A DNA stretch of 64,000 nucleotides from CADEDH01 sp039029735 (GTDB taxonomy: Bacteria; Actinomycetota; Acidimicrobiia; Acidimicrobiales; SZUA-35), in the NCBI GenBank assembly GCA_039029735.1, contig JBCCFL010000002.1, positions 197,338 through 261,337 on the forward strand, read 5' to 3'. Shown piece after piece: positions 46,112-54,826 of the stretch. Numbering within the stretch: the first letter of the stretch is position 1; each line of letters begins with the position of its first letter. The notes below the pieces were generated by a model that saw nothing but the letters and a program-made list of their open reading frames with translations, was not told the DNA's origin and searched no databases. A program made the position numbers and the translations under genes.

Positions 46112-47857
46112 ATGCCGCTCGAACCAGGCACCCGACTCAACGGAGGCCAGGCCCTCATGCAGAGCCTGGAGATGGAAGGCGTGGAGGTGATCTTCGGCTA
46201 CCCGGGTGGGGCGATTCTCCCCGTGTACGACCCGCTCATCGACTCGCAGATCCGCCATGTGCTCGTGCGCCACGAGCAGGGCGCCGGCCACGCCGCCGAG
46301 GGCTACGCCCACGCCACGGGCAAGCCCGGCGTGTGCATGGTGACCAGCGGGCCGGCCGCCACCAACGTGGTGACGCCCTTGGCCGATGCGTACCTCGACT
46401 CTGTTCCCATGGTCTGCATCACTGGTCAGGTGGCGATGGCCGCAATCGGCACCGACGCCTTCCAGGAGTGTGACACCACCGGGATCACCCGGTCGGTCAC
46501 GAAGCACAACATGCTCGTGACCGACGCCGCCGACATTCCCCAGGCCATCAAGGAGGCGTTCCACATCGCCACCACCGGTCGGCCCGGGCCCGTGCTGGTG
46601 GACATCCCCAAGAACATCGTCGACGCCAACAATCCCGACGCCTACTTCGACTGGTCGTACCCCGAGACGGTGGACCTCCCCGGCTACAAACCGGCTCCTG
46701 GCCCCGACCCGGCCGCGATCGCCGAGGCGGTGGCCATGATGCGGGCAGCCGAACGCCCCGTGCTCTATGTGGGCGGCGGCGTGCTCAAGGCTCGTGGCGC
46801 CGAGGCGCTGCGCCGGCTCGCGGAGATCGGGAACATCCCGGTCGTCACCACGCTCATGGCCCGGGGCGCCTTCCCCGACAGCCACGAGCTCTGCCTCGGC
46901 ATGCCTGGCATGCACGGCAACTACACCGCAGTCACAGCCATGCAGCAGAGCGATCTGCTGATCGCCATGGGCAGCCGCTTCGACGATCGCGTGACCGGCA
47001 AGGTTGGCGCCTTCGCCCCCGACGCCAAGATCGTCCACGTTGACATCGACCCTGCTGAGCACGGCAAGGTCCGCCGGCCCGACGTGTCGGTGGTGGGCGA
47101 CTGTCGTCTCGCCATGGAGGCGATGCTGGCCGAGCTCGAGAGCGCTGGCGGCAGCTCGGCGTTCGCGTCACACAGTGCCTGGCGTCAGCAGCTGTCCGGC
47201 TGGCAGGAGAAGTATCCCCTCACCTACGAACAGTCGGCTCCCGGTGAGTACGTCAAGCCGCAGTATGTGCTGGAGCGCCTGCGCGACCTGTCGCCGAGCG
47301 ACACGATCGTGGCCTCGGGTGTTGGCCAGCACCAGATGTGGACCAGCCAGTACTGGCAGTTCGATCACCCCTACACCTGGATCAACTCCGGGGGGCTGGG
47401 CACGATGGGCTTCTCCATTCCGGCCGCCATCGGGGCCAAGGCCGGCATGCCCGACCGGATGGTGTGGGCCGTGGACGGCGACGGCTGTTTCCAGATGACG
47501 GCCCAGGAATTGATCACCGCAACGGTGGAGCGCATCCCAATCAAGGTTGCGCTGCTGAACAACGCCTACCTCGGCATGGTGCGACAGTGGCAGGAGCTGT
47601 TCTACGAGGAGCGCTACTCCGAGGTGTACCTCAGCCACGACATGCCCAACTACGTGCAGTGGGCGCAGTCGATGGGATGCGAGGCCTTCCGGGTGGAGGA
47701 GCCAGAAGAGGTCGACGCCACGATCGCGAAGGCCAACGAGATAAACGACCGACCCGTGGTTGTGGAGTTCCGCTGCATCAGCTCGGAGAAGGTCTACCCG
47801 ATGGTCCCCGCCGGCGGCTCCAACGACGACATCCTCGTCGACCCGTCACAGCGCTGA
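46112..47857 (+). CDS. ilvB: Acetolactate synthase, large (catalytic) subunit
   Basis: A 581-residue thiamine-diphosphate enzyme that joins two pyruvates, or pyruvate and 2-ketobutyrate, in the first step of valine, leucine and isoleucine synthesis. Catalytic Glu lies in VLVRHEQGAGHAAEGYA; the FAD-binding middle domain contains VVTTLMARGAFPDSHELCLGMPGMHG; the TPP motif is VDGDGCFQMTAQE with NNAYLGMVRQWQELFYEERYSEV. AGGAG precedes ATG 46112 by ten nucleotides. It is the first structural gene of ilvBNC, downstream of the leader peptide and hairpins. Confidence 0.96.
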   Translation: MPLEPGTRLNGGQALMQSLEMEGVEVIFGYPGGAILPVYDPLIDSQIRHVLVRHEQGAGHAAEGYAHATGKPGVCMVTSGPAATNVVTPLADAYLDSVPMVCITGQVAMAAIGTDAFQECDTTGITRSVTKHNMLVTDAADIPQAIKEAFHIATTGRPGPVLVDIPKNIVDANNPDAYFDWSYPETVDLPGYKPAPGPDPAAIAEAVAMMRAAERPVLYVGGGVLKARGAEALRRLAEIGNIPVVTTLMARGAFPDSHELCLGMPGMHGNYTAVTAMQQSDLLIAMGSRFDDRVTGKVGAFAPDAKIVHVDIDPAEHGKVRRPDVSVVGDCRLAMEAMLAELESAGGSSAFASHSAWRQQLSGWQEKYPLTYEQSAPGEYVKPQYVLERLRDLSPSDTIVASGVGQHQMWTSQYWQFDHPYTWINSGGLGTMGFSIPAAIGAKAGMPDRMVWAVDGDGCFQMTAQELITATVERIPIKVALLNNAYLGMVRQWQELFYEERYSEVYLSHDMPNYVQWAQSMGCEAFRVEEPEEVDATIAKANEINDRPVVVEFRCISSEKVYPMVPAGGSNDDILVDPSQR

Positions 47858-47870
47858 ACAGGAGAACGCC

Positions 47871-48425
47871 ATGTCTGTCACCCCCCTTCCCGTTCCCGAC
47901 GCCGAGCCCGCACGGGCTGACCGCAAACAGACCATCGTGGTGCTCGTCGAGAACCGCTTCGGTCTCCTCGCCCGCGTGGCCGATCTCTTCGCCCGCCGCG
48001 GGTACAACATCGTGTCGCTCGCGGTCGCCCCCACTGACGACGAGGCGTTCAGCCGCATCACGATCGTGGTCGACGTCGAGCCGAACCTGCTCGAGCAGGT
48101 GGTGCAGCAGCTCTTCAAGCTGATCCATGTGGTGGAGATCGCCGTGCTCGAACGCGACGAAGCCGTCGAGCGTGAGGTGCTGCTCGCCACCGTGGAGGCG
48201 CCTCGCGACATCCGGGGTCAGATCGTGGAGCTGGTCGACATCTTCGAGGGAAAGATCGTGGCCGTCACCAGCGGCGAACTCACGGTGAGCCTCGCCGGCA
48301 CGCCGACCAAGATCGACGACTTCGAGAAGCTGCTCGGCGATTACACGATCGTGGAATTGCAGCGCTCGGGCCGGATCGCCCTCCCCAAGATCGGGCGAGA
48401 CGTGCGGCGCCTCCGTGCTGAATGA
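47871..48425 (+). CDS. ilvN: Acetolactate synthase, small (regulatory) subunit
   Basis: A 184-residue regulatory subunit that stimulates IlvB and confers feedback inhibition by valine. The N-terminal ACT domain is seen in TIVVLVENRFGLLARVADLFARRGYNIVSLAVAPT, and the C-terminal domain in LLATVEAPRDIRGQIVELVDIFEGKIVAVTSGELTVSLAG and DYTIVELQRSGRIALPK. ATG 47871 follows AGGAG and the gene lies 13 nt after ilvB. Confidence 0.95.
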   Translation: MSVTPLPVPDAEPARADRKQTIVVLVENRFGLLARVADLFARRGYNIVSLAVAPTDDEAFSRITIVVDVEPNLLEQVVQQLFKLIHVVEIAVLERDEAVEREVLLATVEAPRDIRGQIVELVDIFEGKIVAVTSGELTVSLAGTPTKIDDFEKLLGDYTIVELQRSGRIALPKIGRDVRRLRAE

Positions 48426-48477
48426 ACCAACGGAATAACTAGCCTTCAATCCGCATCGAACCCAGGAGACGACACCA

Positions 48478-49509
48478 ATGGCCAACATCTACTACGAAGC
48501 CGACGCCGACCGCTCGCTGATCGCCGACAAGAAGGTGGCGATCCTGGGCTATGGCTCGCAGGGCCATGCCCATGCGCTCAACCTGAAGGAGTCGGGCATC
48601 GACGTCCGGGTCGGGCTGCGCGAGGGTTCGTCATCGATGGCCAAGGCCCGCGAGGCCGGCCTCGACGTGAAGTCGGTCGCCGATGCCACGAACGAGGCCG
48701 ATGTGGTGATGATGCTGATGCCCGACACCGAGATGGGCCAGATCTACACCGAGCACGTCGAGCCCAACCTGGCCGACGGGAACGCCATCTTCTTCGCCCA
48801 CGGCTTCAACATCCGGTTCGATCTGATCAAGCCGCCGGCCTCGGTCGACGTGTGCATGGTGGCGCCGAAGGGCCCCGGCCACCTCGTGCGCCGCACCTAC
48901 GTGGAGGGTGGCGGCGTACCGGCCCTCATCGCCGTTGAGCAGGACGCCACGGGCAACGCAAAGGGCCTCGCCCTCGCCTACGCCGATGCCATCGGTGGCG
49001 CACGGGCCGGCGTGATCGAGACCACGTTCACCGAAGAGACCGAGACGGATCTGTTCGGCGAGCAGGCCGTGCTGTGCGGTGGCACCACCGCCCTGGTACA
49101 GGCTGGCTTCGAGACGTTGGTGAATGCCGGCTACCAGCCCGAGGTGGCCTATTTCGAGTGCCTCCACGAGCTCAAGCTCATCGTCGACCTCATGTACGAG
49201 GAGGGCATCGCCGGCATGCGCTACTCCGTGAGCGACACCGCCGAGTACGGCGACCTCAGCCGCGGGCCTCGCATCATCAACGATGCCGTTCGGGCCGAGA
49301 TGCAGACGATCCTCGGAGAGATCCAGAGTGGGTCGTTCGCCAACGAGTGGGTGAACGAGTCGCGTAGTGGCCGGGCCAACTTCCTCCGCCTCGAAGCCGA
49401 GGGCCACGACCACCCGATCGAGAAGGTCGGCTCTGAGCTGCGGGCCATGATGCCGTGGATCTCCCAGGGCAAGGCCTCGGTGCGCGAGACCTCCGGCGGC
49501 CAGGGCTAG
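48478..49509 (+). CDS. ilvC: Ketol-acid reductoisomerase
   Basis: A 343-residue class I enzyme that isomerises and reduces acetolactate or acetohydroxybutyrate, the second step of branched-chain amino-acid synthesis. The NADPH-binding motif is AILGYGSQGHAHALNLKESG. MMLMPDTEMGQIYTEHVEPNL and FAHGFNI are further family marks, and the metal ligands lie in DLFGEQAVLCGG and ECLHELKLIVDLMYEEGI. GGAG lies before ATG 48478, 52 nt after ilvN. A long hairpin follows the stop. Confidence 0.96.
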   Translation: MANIYYEADADRSLIADKKVAILGYGSQGHAHALNLKESGIDVRVGLREGSSSMAKAREAGLDVKSVADATNEADVVMMLMPDTEMGQIYTEHVEPNLADGNAIFFAHGFNIRFDLIKPPASVDVCMVAPKGPGHLVRRTYVEGGGVPALIAVEQDATGNAKGLALAYADAIGGARAGVIETTFTEETETDLFGEQAVLCGGTTALVQAGFETLVNAGYQPEVAYFECLHELKLIVDLMYEEGIAGMRYSVSDTAEYGDLSRGPRIINDAVRAEMQTILGEIQSGSFANEWVNESRSGRANFLRLEAEGHDHPIEKVGSELRAMMPWISQGKASVRETSGGQG

Positions 49510-49559
49510 CCGCTTGCGCCACCCTGTTGCCGGCCTCGGTTCGGTGCCAAAACGATGAG

Positions 49560-49592
49560 CGGCCCGGCTCGGTGTGTCACCGAGCCGGGCCG
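49560..49592 (+). terminator. Hairpin downstream of ilvC
   Basis: A perfect 15-bp stem (cggcccggctcggtg paired with caccgagccgggccg, 3-nt loop) lies 50 nt after ilvC. There is no T-run, so it may act as a terminator only with other factors. Confidence 0.65.
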
Positions 49593-49663
49593 TACCGCGT
49601 CTACGGGCACCGAGGATTGCCCCTACACGCAGATCTGTGTGTCAGTGCGAGTCTCGCGCCGGA

Positions 49664-50131
49664 TCAGTGCATCGCCAAGGGGCGAAGCTCCTCGGTCTCA
49701 TAGGCCGGGGCGCCTGCCCGGGTGATCTGCACCGATGCCGAGAACGCTCCCGAGTTGGCGTCGGAGGTTCGGCCCGGCCAGTCGTTGCAGGCGAAGTACA
49801 CCACGCCGCTCTGCTGCACGGTGTGCGTCGATCCGTAGCCGACCACGAAGCTCTCGAGGCTCGGCTCGAATGCCCCGGTGTCGCCGATCCAGCAGACCAG
49901 CGAGAACGGGATGTGCTTCTTGAAGATGCAGGCCGACTGAAGGCGGCGGCTCGGATGCGGGCGACCGTCGAGATCGAGCCCGTCGGGGCCCCAACTCGTG
50001 AGGCCGTTCTGGTGCACACGCCCGCTGGCGCTCACGGTCAGCACGTCGCCCTTGCCGACCAGAAGGCTTGAGGTCACCGCGATCCGAGCCGCAGGAATCG
50101 TGATGGAGGTGGTGATCTGTGAGTCGTGCAT
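49664..50131 (-). CDS. LecA/PA-IL-like lectin-fold protein
   Basis: A 155-residue protein without a signal peptide. The layout follows the Pseudomonas LecA (PA-IL) galactophilic lectin: GDVLTVSASGRVHQNGLTSWGPDG, a middle strand CIFKKHIPFSLVCWIG, then SGVVYFACNDWPGRTSDANSGAFSASVQI, which corresponds to the NDxPGxxxxNSGxF calcium and sugar loop of LecA. Some calcium ligands are conserved (Asp of ND, Asn of NSG) but the loop has one extra residue. Such proteins bind galactosides in a Ca-dependent way. ATG 50131 is taken since the fold starts soon after. It is convergent with the ilv operon. Confidence 0.62.
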   Translation of the reverse strand: MHDSQITTSITIPAARIAVTSSLLVGKGDVLTVSASGRVHQNGLTSWGPDGLDLDGRPHPSRRLQSACIFKKHIPFSLVCWIGDTGAFEPSLESFVVGYGSTHTVQQSGVVYFACNDWPGRTSDANSGAFSASVQITRAGAPAYETEELRPLAMH

Positions 50132-50274
50132 GTCCGCTTCCTGACGTTGGCCGCTTCGGCTGGTGCCGCTGCGTGTTCCCCTTACCTGAGGTGAACCTAC
50201 GCCCGCCCGATACATGGGTCTGCCGATGATTCCGCAGGACTGACGTGACGGATGACTGATCGGTCGGTGGGACG

Positions 50275-50315
50275 TGAAAACGAATCGGGCCCCAGCCGCG
50301 GTGGCTGGGGCCCGA
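50275..50315 (-). terminator. Intrinsic terminator of the 62-residue protein gene
   Basis: On the minus strand a 13-bp perfect stem (TCGGGCCCCAGCC / GGCTGGGGCCCGA, 5-nt loop) is followed by TTCGTTTTC. It lies 42 nt after the stop at 50357. Confidence 0.75.
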
Positions 50316-50356
50316 CCTGTGATTGATTGCGGACCGATGAGATCCGGAGGTGCCTC

Positions 50357-50545
50357 TCAGGCGACGAGAACCACGCCGTCGGGGTCGACGGTTCCCGTCG
50401 TTGCGTGCTGGGGGAAGACCCAGGCGGCGGCCAGTCGGCCCGAACCGTCGTGGGCGGTGCGCCACACGAGCGTGCCCCCACGCTGTGAACGGTCGATGGG
50501 GCGGGTGGAGGTCTCGATGGTCTGCGTGCTGGTGGTGTGTTCCAC
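50357..50545 (-). CDS. Small unknown protein, 62 residues
   Basis: The frame from GTG 50545 is preceded by AAAGGA seven nucleotides upstream and encodes VEHTTSTQTIETSTRPIDRS and then RGGTLVWRTAHDGSGRLAAA-type sequence ending in DGVVLVA. The strong intrinsic terminator downstream supports its being a real transcription unit. An earlier ATG (50686) gives 109 residues with no supporting site. I recognise no family. It is soluble and Thr-rich. Confidence 0.5.
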   Translation of the reverse strand: MEHTTSTQTIETSTRPIDRSQRGGTLVWRTAHDGSGRLAAAWVFPQHATTGTVDPDGVVLVA

Positions 50546-50612
50546 GGGTCTGTCCTTTCGTGTGTGGCCGACGGATGGCTCGGCAGTTAACACGGTATGA
50601 ACGATCTCCAGA

Positions 50613-50640
50613 CAGTTCTGCCCGAAATTCCGCAGAACTG
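50613..50640. repeat. Inverted repeat CAGTTCTGC / GCAGAACTG
   Basis: Two 9-bp arms separated by 10 nt lie 68-95 nt upstream of the 62-residue gene start. It could be an operator or an RNA hairpin. The rest of the 250-nt gap to the glycerol-3-phosphate dehydrogenase stop shows no gene. Confidence 0.5.
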
Positions 50641-50796
50641 GCGTGACCGTTGACGCTTTGGTTACCTGTCGTTCATCTTCGCGCAAGATGAGGGCCGTGT
50701 CAGCTCATCGTGTCGACGTTCGACCGGGCGTCGTCGGATCGACGGTGTTGGGGCCCTGAAACTCTTGCCCCGCGCGTGATCTCGCCGAGGACAGGA

Positions 50797-52380
50797 TCAG
50801 GCGGGTTCAGGCGCGAGATCGAGCATCTTGCGGGCCTCGGCCAGCCCGTCGGAGGCACCGAGGGTGTCGGCGTTGTGCACCATGGCCAGCTTCGTGCGTC
50901 GCCGCAGGAAGTCGTCGAAGCGAACGATCATCTCGTTGCGGGCGTAGAGGGGGAGCTCGGCCTTCAACAGGTCGCTCTCCGCCAGCACTGGCTCGGCCAG
51001 AGACGGATCTTCGTTGACGGCGGCGAGCACCTCGAATGCGTCACGGCCGTGGCGGCGCCACAGCACCGCGGCAAGGCTCGGCTCGCGCTCGATGTCCGGC
51101 GCAGCCGCCAACGGCCCGGCAGCTGCCGCGCTCATGAAGGCCTCCCGCTCGTCACGGGGCGGCTCGCCGTACCAGCCGTCGACCGCGCGGCCCACGGTGA
51201 TGCCGAGGTCGGCCACCGCATCGGCGATCTCCTCGCCGACGTTCAGGCAGTCGGTGAGCTTGCCGCCGAAGATGGTCACCAGCGAACGGGCCTCGTCCAC
51301 CTCCACCTCGTGTTTGCGCGAGAGCGTGGTCCAGTCGATATCGGTGCGATCGTCGCCGTCGTTCGTGACGACCAGCGGGCGGACGCCGTTGCGCTCCGAG
51401 ATGATGTCACCCGTGGTGAGAGGTTGATCGAGGTCGAGTCGGGCGTTGATCTGCTCCAGCAGGAACTCGCGGTCCTCGTCGGTCACCGGCTCGCGGGGAT
51501 CGTCGGTGCGGGTGTCGGTGGTGCCGATCACGGAGCGGTGCGCCATCGGGATCACGTAGAACAGGCGCTGGGTGTCGTCGAAGAACGCGAGGATCTTCTC
51601 CGACGCGTTGATGCGGGGCACCACGAGGTGGATGCCCTTCGAGAACACGATCCGGTGTTCGGTGGCGGCCCCCCACGAGGCATTGAGCCCGTCGACGAAC
51701 GGGCCGGCCGCGTTCACCACCACCTTGGCCCGCATCGAGAGCGAGCGGCCGCTGGTGGTATCGGTGAGGTCGAGCTCCCAGTGGTCGGTCTCGCGGCGAG
51801 CCTGATCGAGATTCACGTAGTTGACGGCGGTGCCGCCGAGGTCGAGGGCGGAGCGCACGAACCCCCACACGAAACGGGAGTCGTTGTCCTTCAGGTAGGC
51901 ATCGGCGTACTCGATCCCGCCCCGGGCGGTCTCAACGTTGACGAGGGGCTCCATCGCCTTGATCCGCTTGGGCCGCAAGAACGACGGCGGCTTCGTGGCG
52001 AACCGGCCGATACCCCAGTAGGCCAGGCTCCCCAAAGCCGCGAGCCACGGTGGGAACGGCGACGACTTGTCGAGCGTGGCGAGGAACCGCACCTCGGTGA
52101 TCCGGCTCGGGTACGCCTTCATCATCCGGTTGCGCGAACCACACAGCCCGAAGACCAGCGGGATCTCATAGTTCTCCAGGTACTTGAAGCCGCCCCACAC
52201 GAGGTTCGACGATTCCTGGCTCGTGGCGCTGGCGAAGTCGCTGCGCTCGACGAGCGCCACCTTCACGCCCCGGCTGGCGAGCGCCGCTGCCACCACTGCT
52301 CCGTTGATGCCGCCACCGACGATGGCCACGTCGAATTCACCGCCGTCGAGGCGGTCCAGGTTCTCGGATCGCAGGCTCAC
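50797..52380 (-). CDS. glpD: Glycerol-3-phosphate dehydrogenase, FAD-dependent
   Basis: A 527-residue flavoprotein that oxidises glycerol-3-phosphate to dihydroxyacetone phosphate and passes electrons to the quinone pool. The FAD motif GGGINGAVVAAALASRGVKVALVERSDFASATSQESSNLVWGG starts at residue 22 and is diagnostic for the GlpD/GlpA branch. VVVNAAGPFVDGL, VFSKGIHLVVPR and IIGTTDTRTDDPREPVT-like elements follow, with GGKLTDCLNVGEEIADAV near residue 400 and a C-terminal helical domain. GTG 52380 is used, with a TAACGT box 6 nt upstream and no ribosome site. It lies 80 nt after the CitE-like gene, but the -10 box suggests its own promoter. Confidence 0.92.
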   Translation of the reverse strand: MSLRSENLDRLDGGEFDVAIVGGGINGAVVAAALASRGVKVALVERSDFASATSQESSNLVWGGFKYLENYEIPLVFGLCGSRNRMMKAYPSRITEVRFLATLDKSSPFPPWLAALGSLAYWGIGRFATKPPSFLRPKRIKAMEPLVNVETARGGIEYADAYLKDNDSRFVWGFVRSALDLGGTAVNYVNLDQARRETDHWELDLTDTTSGRSLSMRAKVVVNAAGPFVDGLNASWGAATEHRIVFSKGIHLVVPRINASEKILAFFDDTQRLFYVIPMAHRSVIGTTDTRTDDPREPVTDEDREFLLEQINARLDLDQPLTTGDIISERNGVRPLVVTNDGDDRTDIDWTTLSRKHEVEVDEARSLVTIFGGKLTDCLNVGEEIADAVADLGITVGRAVDGWYGEPPRDEREAFMSAAAAGPLAAAPDIEREPSLAAVLWRRHGRDAFEVLAAVNEDPSLAEPVLAESDLLKAELPLYARNEMIVRFDDFLRRRTKLAMVHNADTLGASDGLAEARKMLDLAPEPA

Positions 52381-52386
52381 GCGGTC

Positions 52387-52392
52387 ACGTTA
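52387..52392 (-). promoter_or_regulatory. Putative -10 box TAACGT, leaderless start of glpD
   Basis: On the minus strand TAACGT ends 6 nt before GTG 52380. Confidence 0.5.
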
Positions 52393-52460
52393 CCGGTTCG
52401 GGCGGAGCCGTTGGCTGGTCGTGTGTCATCCGCCCAGCTGCGGCCACGGGCCCGCCAGCG

Positions 52461-53366
52461 TCAGTCGCTGGCCCGGTTCTCCAGCGACTCGGCGAGGGCC
52501 AGTGTGCGACGGGCCTGGGTGAAGTGCGGCACGTCGACCATCTGACCCTCGAAGCGGAACGCCATGCGCCCGTTGGCCTGCTGGAGTTCCAGCTCGGCCA
52601 GCAGCGCCCGAGCCCGGTCGATGTCGTCTTCGGAGGGGGTGAACACCTCGTTGATCACGTCGATCTGGCTCGGGTGGATGCTGATCTTGCCGGTGAAGCC
52701 GATCCAGGCGGCGTCGAGACAGTCCTGGCGGAGGCCATCGGGATCGGTCACGTCCACGAACACGGTGTCGAGCGGCTGCACGCCGGCGGCGGCCGCCGAG
52801 ATCATGCAGGCAGTGCGGGCCTGCTCGAACAGTGGGAGGTACGCCCCGTCGGGGCCACGGTTGCGGCGGGCCCCGATCGCGGCCGACAGGTCCTCGGCCC
52901 CCCAGGTCAGGGCATCGATCCGGTCCACGCAGGGGATGGCGTCGATGTTCTGGAATCCCCTCGGCGTCTCGGTGCCGAGCACCACCAGCTTCACCGAACC
53001 GGGTTCGTGGCCGTGCAGGCCCTCCAGCTCGGTAACCACCCGATCGACGAGGCGCACATCATCGGGCCCGTGCACCTTGGGGATCATGTAGGAGTCAGGG
53101 GGATCGACCATGGTCGCTTCGAGATCGGCCCGGAACCACGGGGTGTCGATCGGGTTGATGCGCACCATCCGCTCCTTGGCCCCGAACGGCACGACCTTCA
53201 GCCACTCGGAGATCACGGCGCGGGCCGAGTCCTTCTGCTCGGGGGTGACGGCGTCCTCGAGATCGAGGATCAGGGCGTCGGCCTCGGTGCCGAGGGCCTT
53301 GGTGAACATCTTCTCGTTGGCGCCGGGCACGAAGTGTGCGGCCCGTCGTACCGTCATCCCGCTCAT
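52461..53366 (-). CDS. CitE-like HpcH/HpaI-family acyl-CoA lyase
   Basis: A 301-residue TIM-barrel lyase of the citrate lyase beta-like family. RRAAHFVPGANEKMFTKALGTEADALILDLEDAVTPEQK holds the metal-binding Glu-Asp, RMVRINPIDTPWF the substrate Arg, and LTWGAEDLSAAIGARRN and GKISIHPSQIDVINEVFTP are further signatures. These enzymes cleave beta-hydroxyacyl-CoAs such as malyl- or citramalyl-CoA. The pairing with a MaoC hydratase resembles Rv2498c-Rv2499c of Mycobacterium tuberculosis, which act in itaconate/leucine breakdown, so (R)-citramalyl-CoA or a related compound is a reasonable guess. It follows the MaoC gene by 15 nt. Confidence 0.85.
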   Translation of the reverse strand: MSGMTVRRAAHFVPGANEKMFTKALGTEADALILDLEDAVTPEQKDSARAVISEWLKVVPFGAKERMVRINPIDTPWFRADLEATMVDPPDSYMIPKVHGPDDVRLVDRVVTELEGLHGHEPGSVKLVVLGTETPRGFQNIDAIPCVDRIDALTWGAEDLSAAIGARRNRGPDGAYLPLFEQARTACMISAAAAGVQPLDTVFVDVTDPDGLRQDCLDAAWIGFTGKISIHPSQIDVINEVFTPSEDDIDRARALLAELELQQANGRMAFRFEGQMVDVPHFTQARRTLALAESLENRASD

Positions 53367-53381
53367 TGGGTCTCCTCGGTC

Positions 53382-53855
53382 TCAGGCCCCGGCATCGTCG
53401 TCGAGCGACGACCGCTTGATCATCATCCCTTTTCGCACGCACGTGCACACCAGCTCGCCCCGCTGGTTGTGCCCCTCGTGCTGGAAGGTGACGATGCCCC
53501 ACTGGGGCCGGCTCTTCGACTCGCGCTTGTCGACCACCACCGTCGACGAGCGGATCGTGTCGCCGAGGAACACCGGGTTGGGGAAACGGGTCTCGTCGAA
53601 GCCGAGGTTGCCGACGGTGGTGCCGAGCGTGGTGTCGCCGACCGACAGGCCGATCACCGTCGCCAGGGTGAACAGCGAGTTCACGAGGATCTTCCCGAAC
53701 TGCGACTCGGCCGCGAACTCGGCGTCGAGGTGCAGCGGCTGCGGATTCATCGACAGCGTGGTGAACAACAGATTGTCGGTCTCGGTCACGGTGCGGCCGG
53801 GCTCATGCTCGTAGCGCTTCCCGATCTCGAACTCTTCGAAGTACATGCCACTCAC
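53382..53855 (-). CDS. MaoC-like hot-dog dehydratase
   Basis: A 157-residue MaoC-family enoyl-CoA hydratase. YFEEFEIGKRYEHEPGRTVTETDNLLFTTLSMNPQPLHLDAEFAAES carries the N and H of the active site (NPQPLHLD), and FGKILVNSLFTLATVIGLSVGDTTLGTTVGNLGFDETRFPNPVFLGDTI completes the hot-dog helix and strand. It hydrates 2-enoyl-CoAs; together with the CitE-like lyase downstream it probably forms a short acyl-CoA pathway. GTG 53855 (MSGMYF) is given as start, with the ATG three codons later as alternative. Confidence 0.87.
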   Translation of the reverse strand: MSGMYFEEFEIGKRYEHEPGRTVTETDNLLFTTLSMNPQPLHLDAEFAAESQFGKILVNSLFTLATVIGLSVGDTTLGTTVGNLGFDETRFPNPVFLGDTIRSSTVVVDKRESKSRPQWGIVTFQHEGHNQRGELVCTCVRKGMMIKRSSLDDDAGA

Positions 53856-53966
53856 GCCACAGGGTCTAGCAGATCCGACGTTCGAGCAGTGCGGCCCCAG
53901 CGGCTAGCGTTCGGGGCGATCTCGACCCCGCACCGCCGGGTGCGCCGACCAGAGGAGACAACAGAC

Positions 53967-54752
53967 ATGGGTGAGTTCGTTCGGCTCGACGAGTCCCGGG
54001 TGCCGGAAATCGGCATCATCCGCCTCGAGCGGCCCAAGGTCAACGCGTTGAACCCGCAGGTCAGCGCCGAGTTGCTCGAGGTGGCCACCGAGGTCGAGGC
54101 ACGCGACGACATCCGCGCCGTGGTGCTGTGGGGCGGGCCCAAGATCTTCGCCGCCGGCGCCGACATCGGCGACTTCCCTCGCAACGAAGGCCACCGTGAT
54201 CCCTCCGCGATGCTGGACAACCTGCTGGCGGCGCTGTTCAAGATCGAGAACCTGCCGCAGATCACCTGCTCGGCGGTGAACGGCTTCGCCCTCGGCGGCG
54301 GCTGCGAGGTGTCGATGGCCACCGACTTCCGGGTGTGCGGTGAGAGCGCCCAGTTCGGTCAGCCCGAGATCCTGCTCGGGATCATCCCGGGCGGAGGTGG
54401 CACCCAGCGCCTGACCCGCCTGGTCGGCGTGACCAAGTCCAAGGAGATCAGCTACTCGGGTCGGATGGTGCCAGCCGCCGAGGCGCTGGAGATCGGCCTC
54501 GTCTCGTCGGTGCACCCCGACGACCAGGTGCTCGACGCCGCCATCGACATGCTGACGCCCTACACCAAGGCGGCAGCGGCGATCGCCAACGTCAAGAAGG
54601 CGATCATGGACGGCCTCCACCTCGATCTCGACGCAGCCATTGCGGTGGAGACCCGCGAGTTCACCAAGGCCATCAACACCGACGACGCCATCATCGGCCT
54701 CAACAGCTTCCTCGAGAACGGCCCGGGCAAGGCCACGTTCACCGGGAAGTAG
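53967..54752 (+). CDS. Enoyl-CoA hydratase/isomerase (crotonase family)
   Basis: A 261-residue crotonase. IIRLERPKVNALNPQVSAELLEVATEVEARDDIRAVVLWGGPKIFAAGADIGDF forms the first oxyanion loop, and ITCSAVNGFALGGGCEVSMATDFRVCGESAQFGQPEILLGIIPGGGGTQRL the second, with the catalytic Glu in the GQPEI segment. It converts 2-enoyl-CoAs to 3-hydroxyacyl-CoAs, as in fatty acid or branched-chain degradation. The start ATG 53967 has AGAGGAG upstream. It is divergent from the MaoC/CitE pair, 111 nt away. Confidence 0.92.
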   Translation: MGEFVRLDESRVPEIGIIRLERPKVNALNPQVSAELLEVATEVEARDDIRAVVLWGGPKIFAAGADIGDFPRNEGHRDPSAMLDNLLAALFKIENLPQITCSAVNGFALGGGCEVSMATDFRVCGESAQFGQPEILLGIIPGGGGTQRLTRLVGVTKSKEISYSGRMVPAAEALEIGLVSSVHPDDQVLDAAIDMLTPYTKAAAAIANVKKAIMDGLHLDLDAAIAVETREFTKAINTDDAIIGLNSFLENGPGKATFTGK

Positions 54753-54826
54753 CCCACACCCGACCTGGCCCCGACGGGCACCCGGCCGCCATGCCGCGTG
54801 CCCGTCGCGGCATCGCCGGTGGCGAT

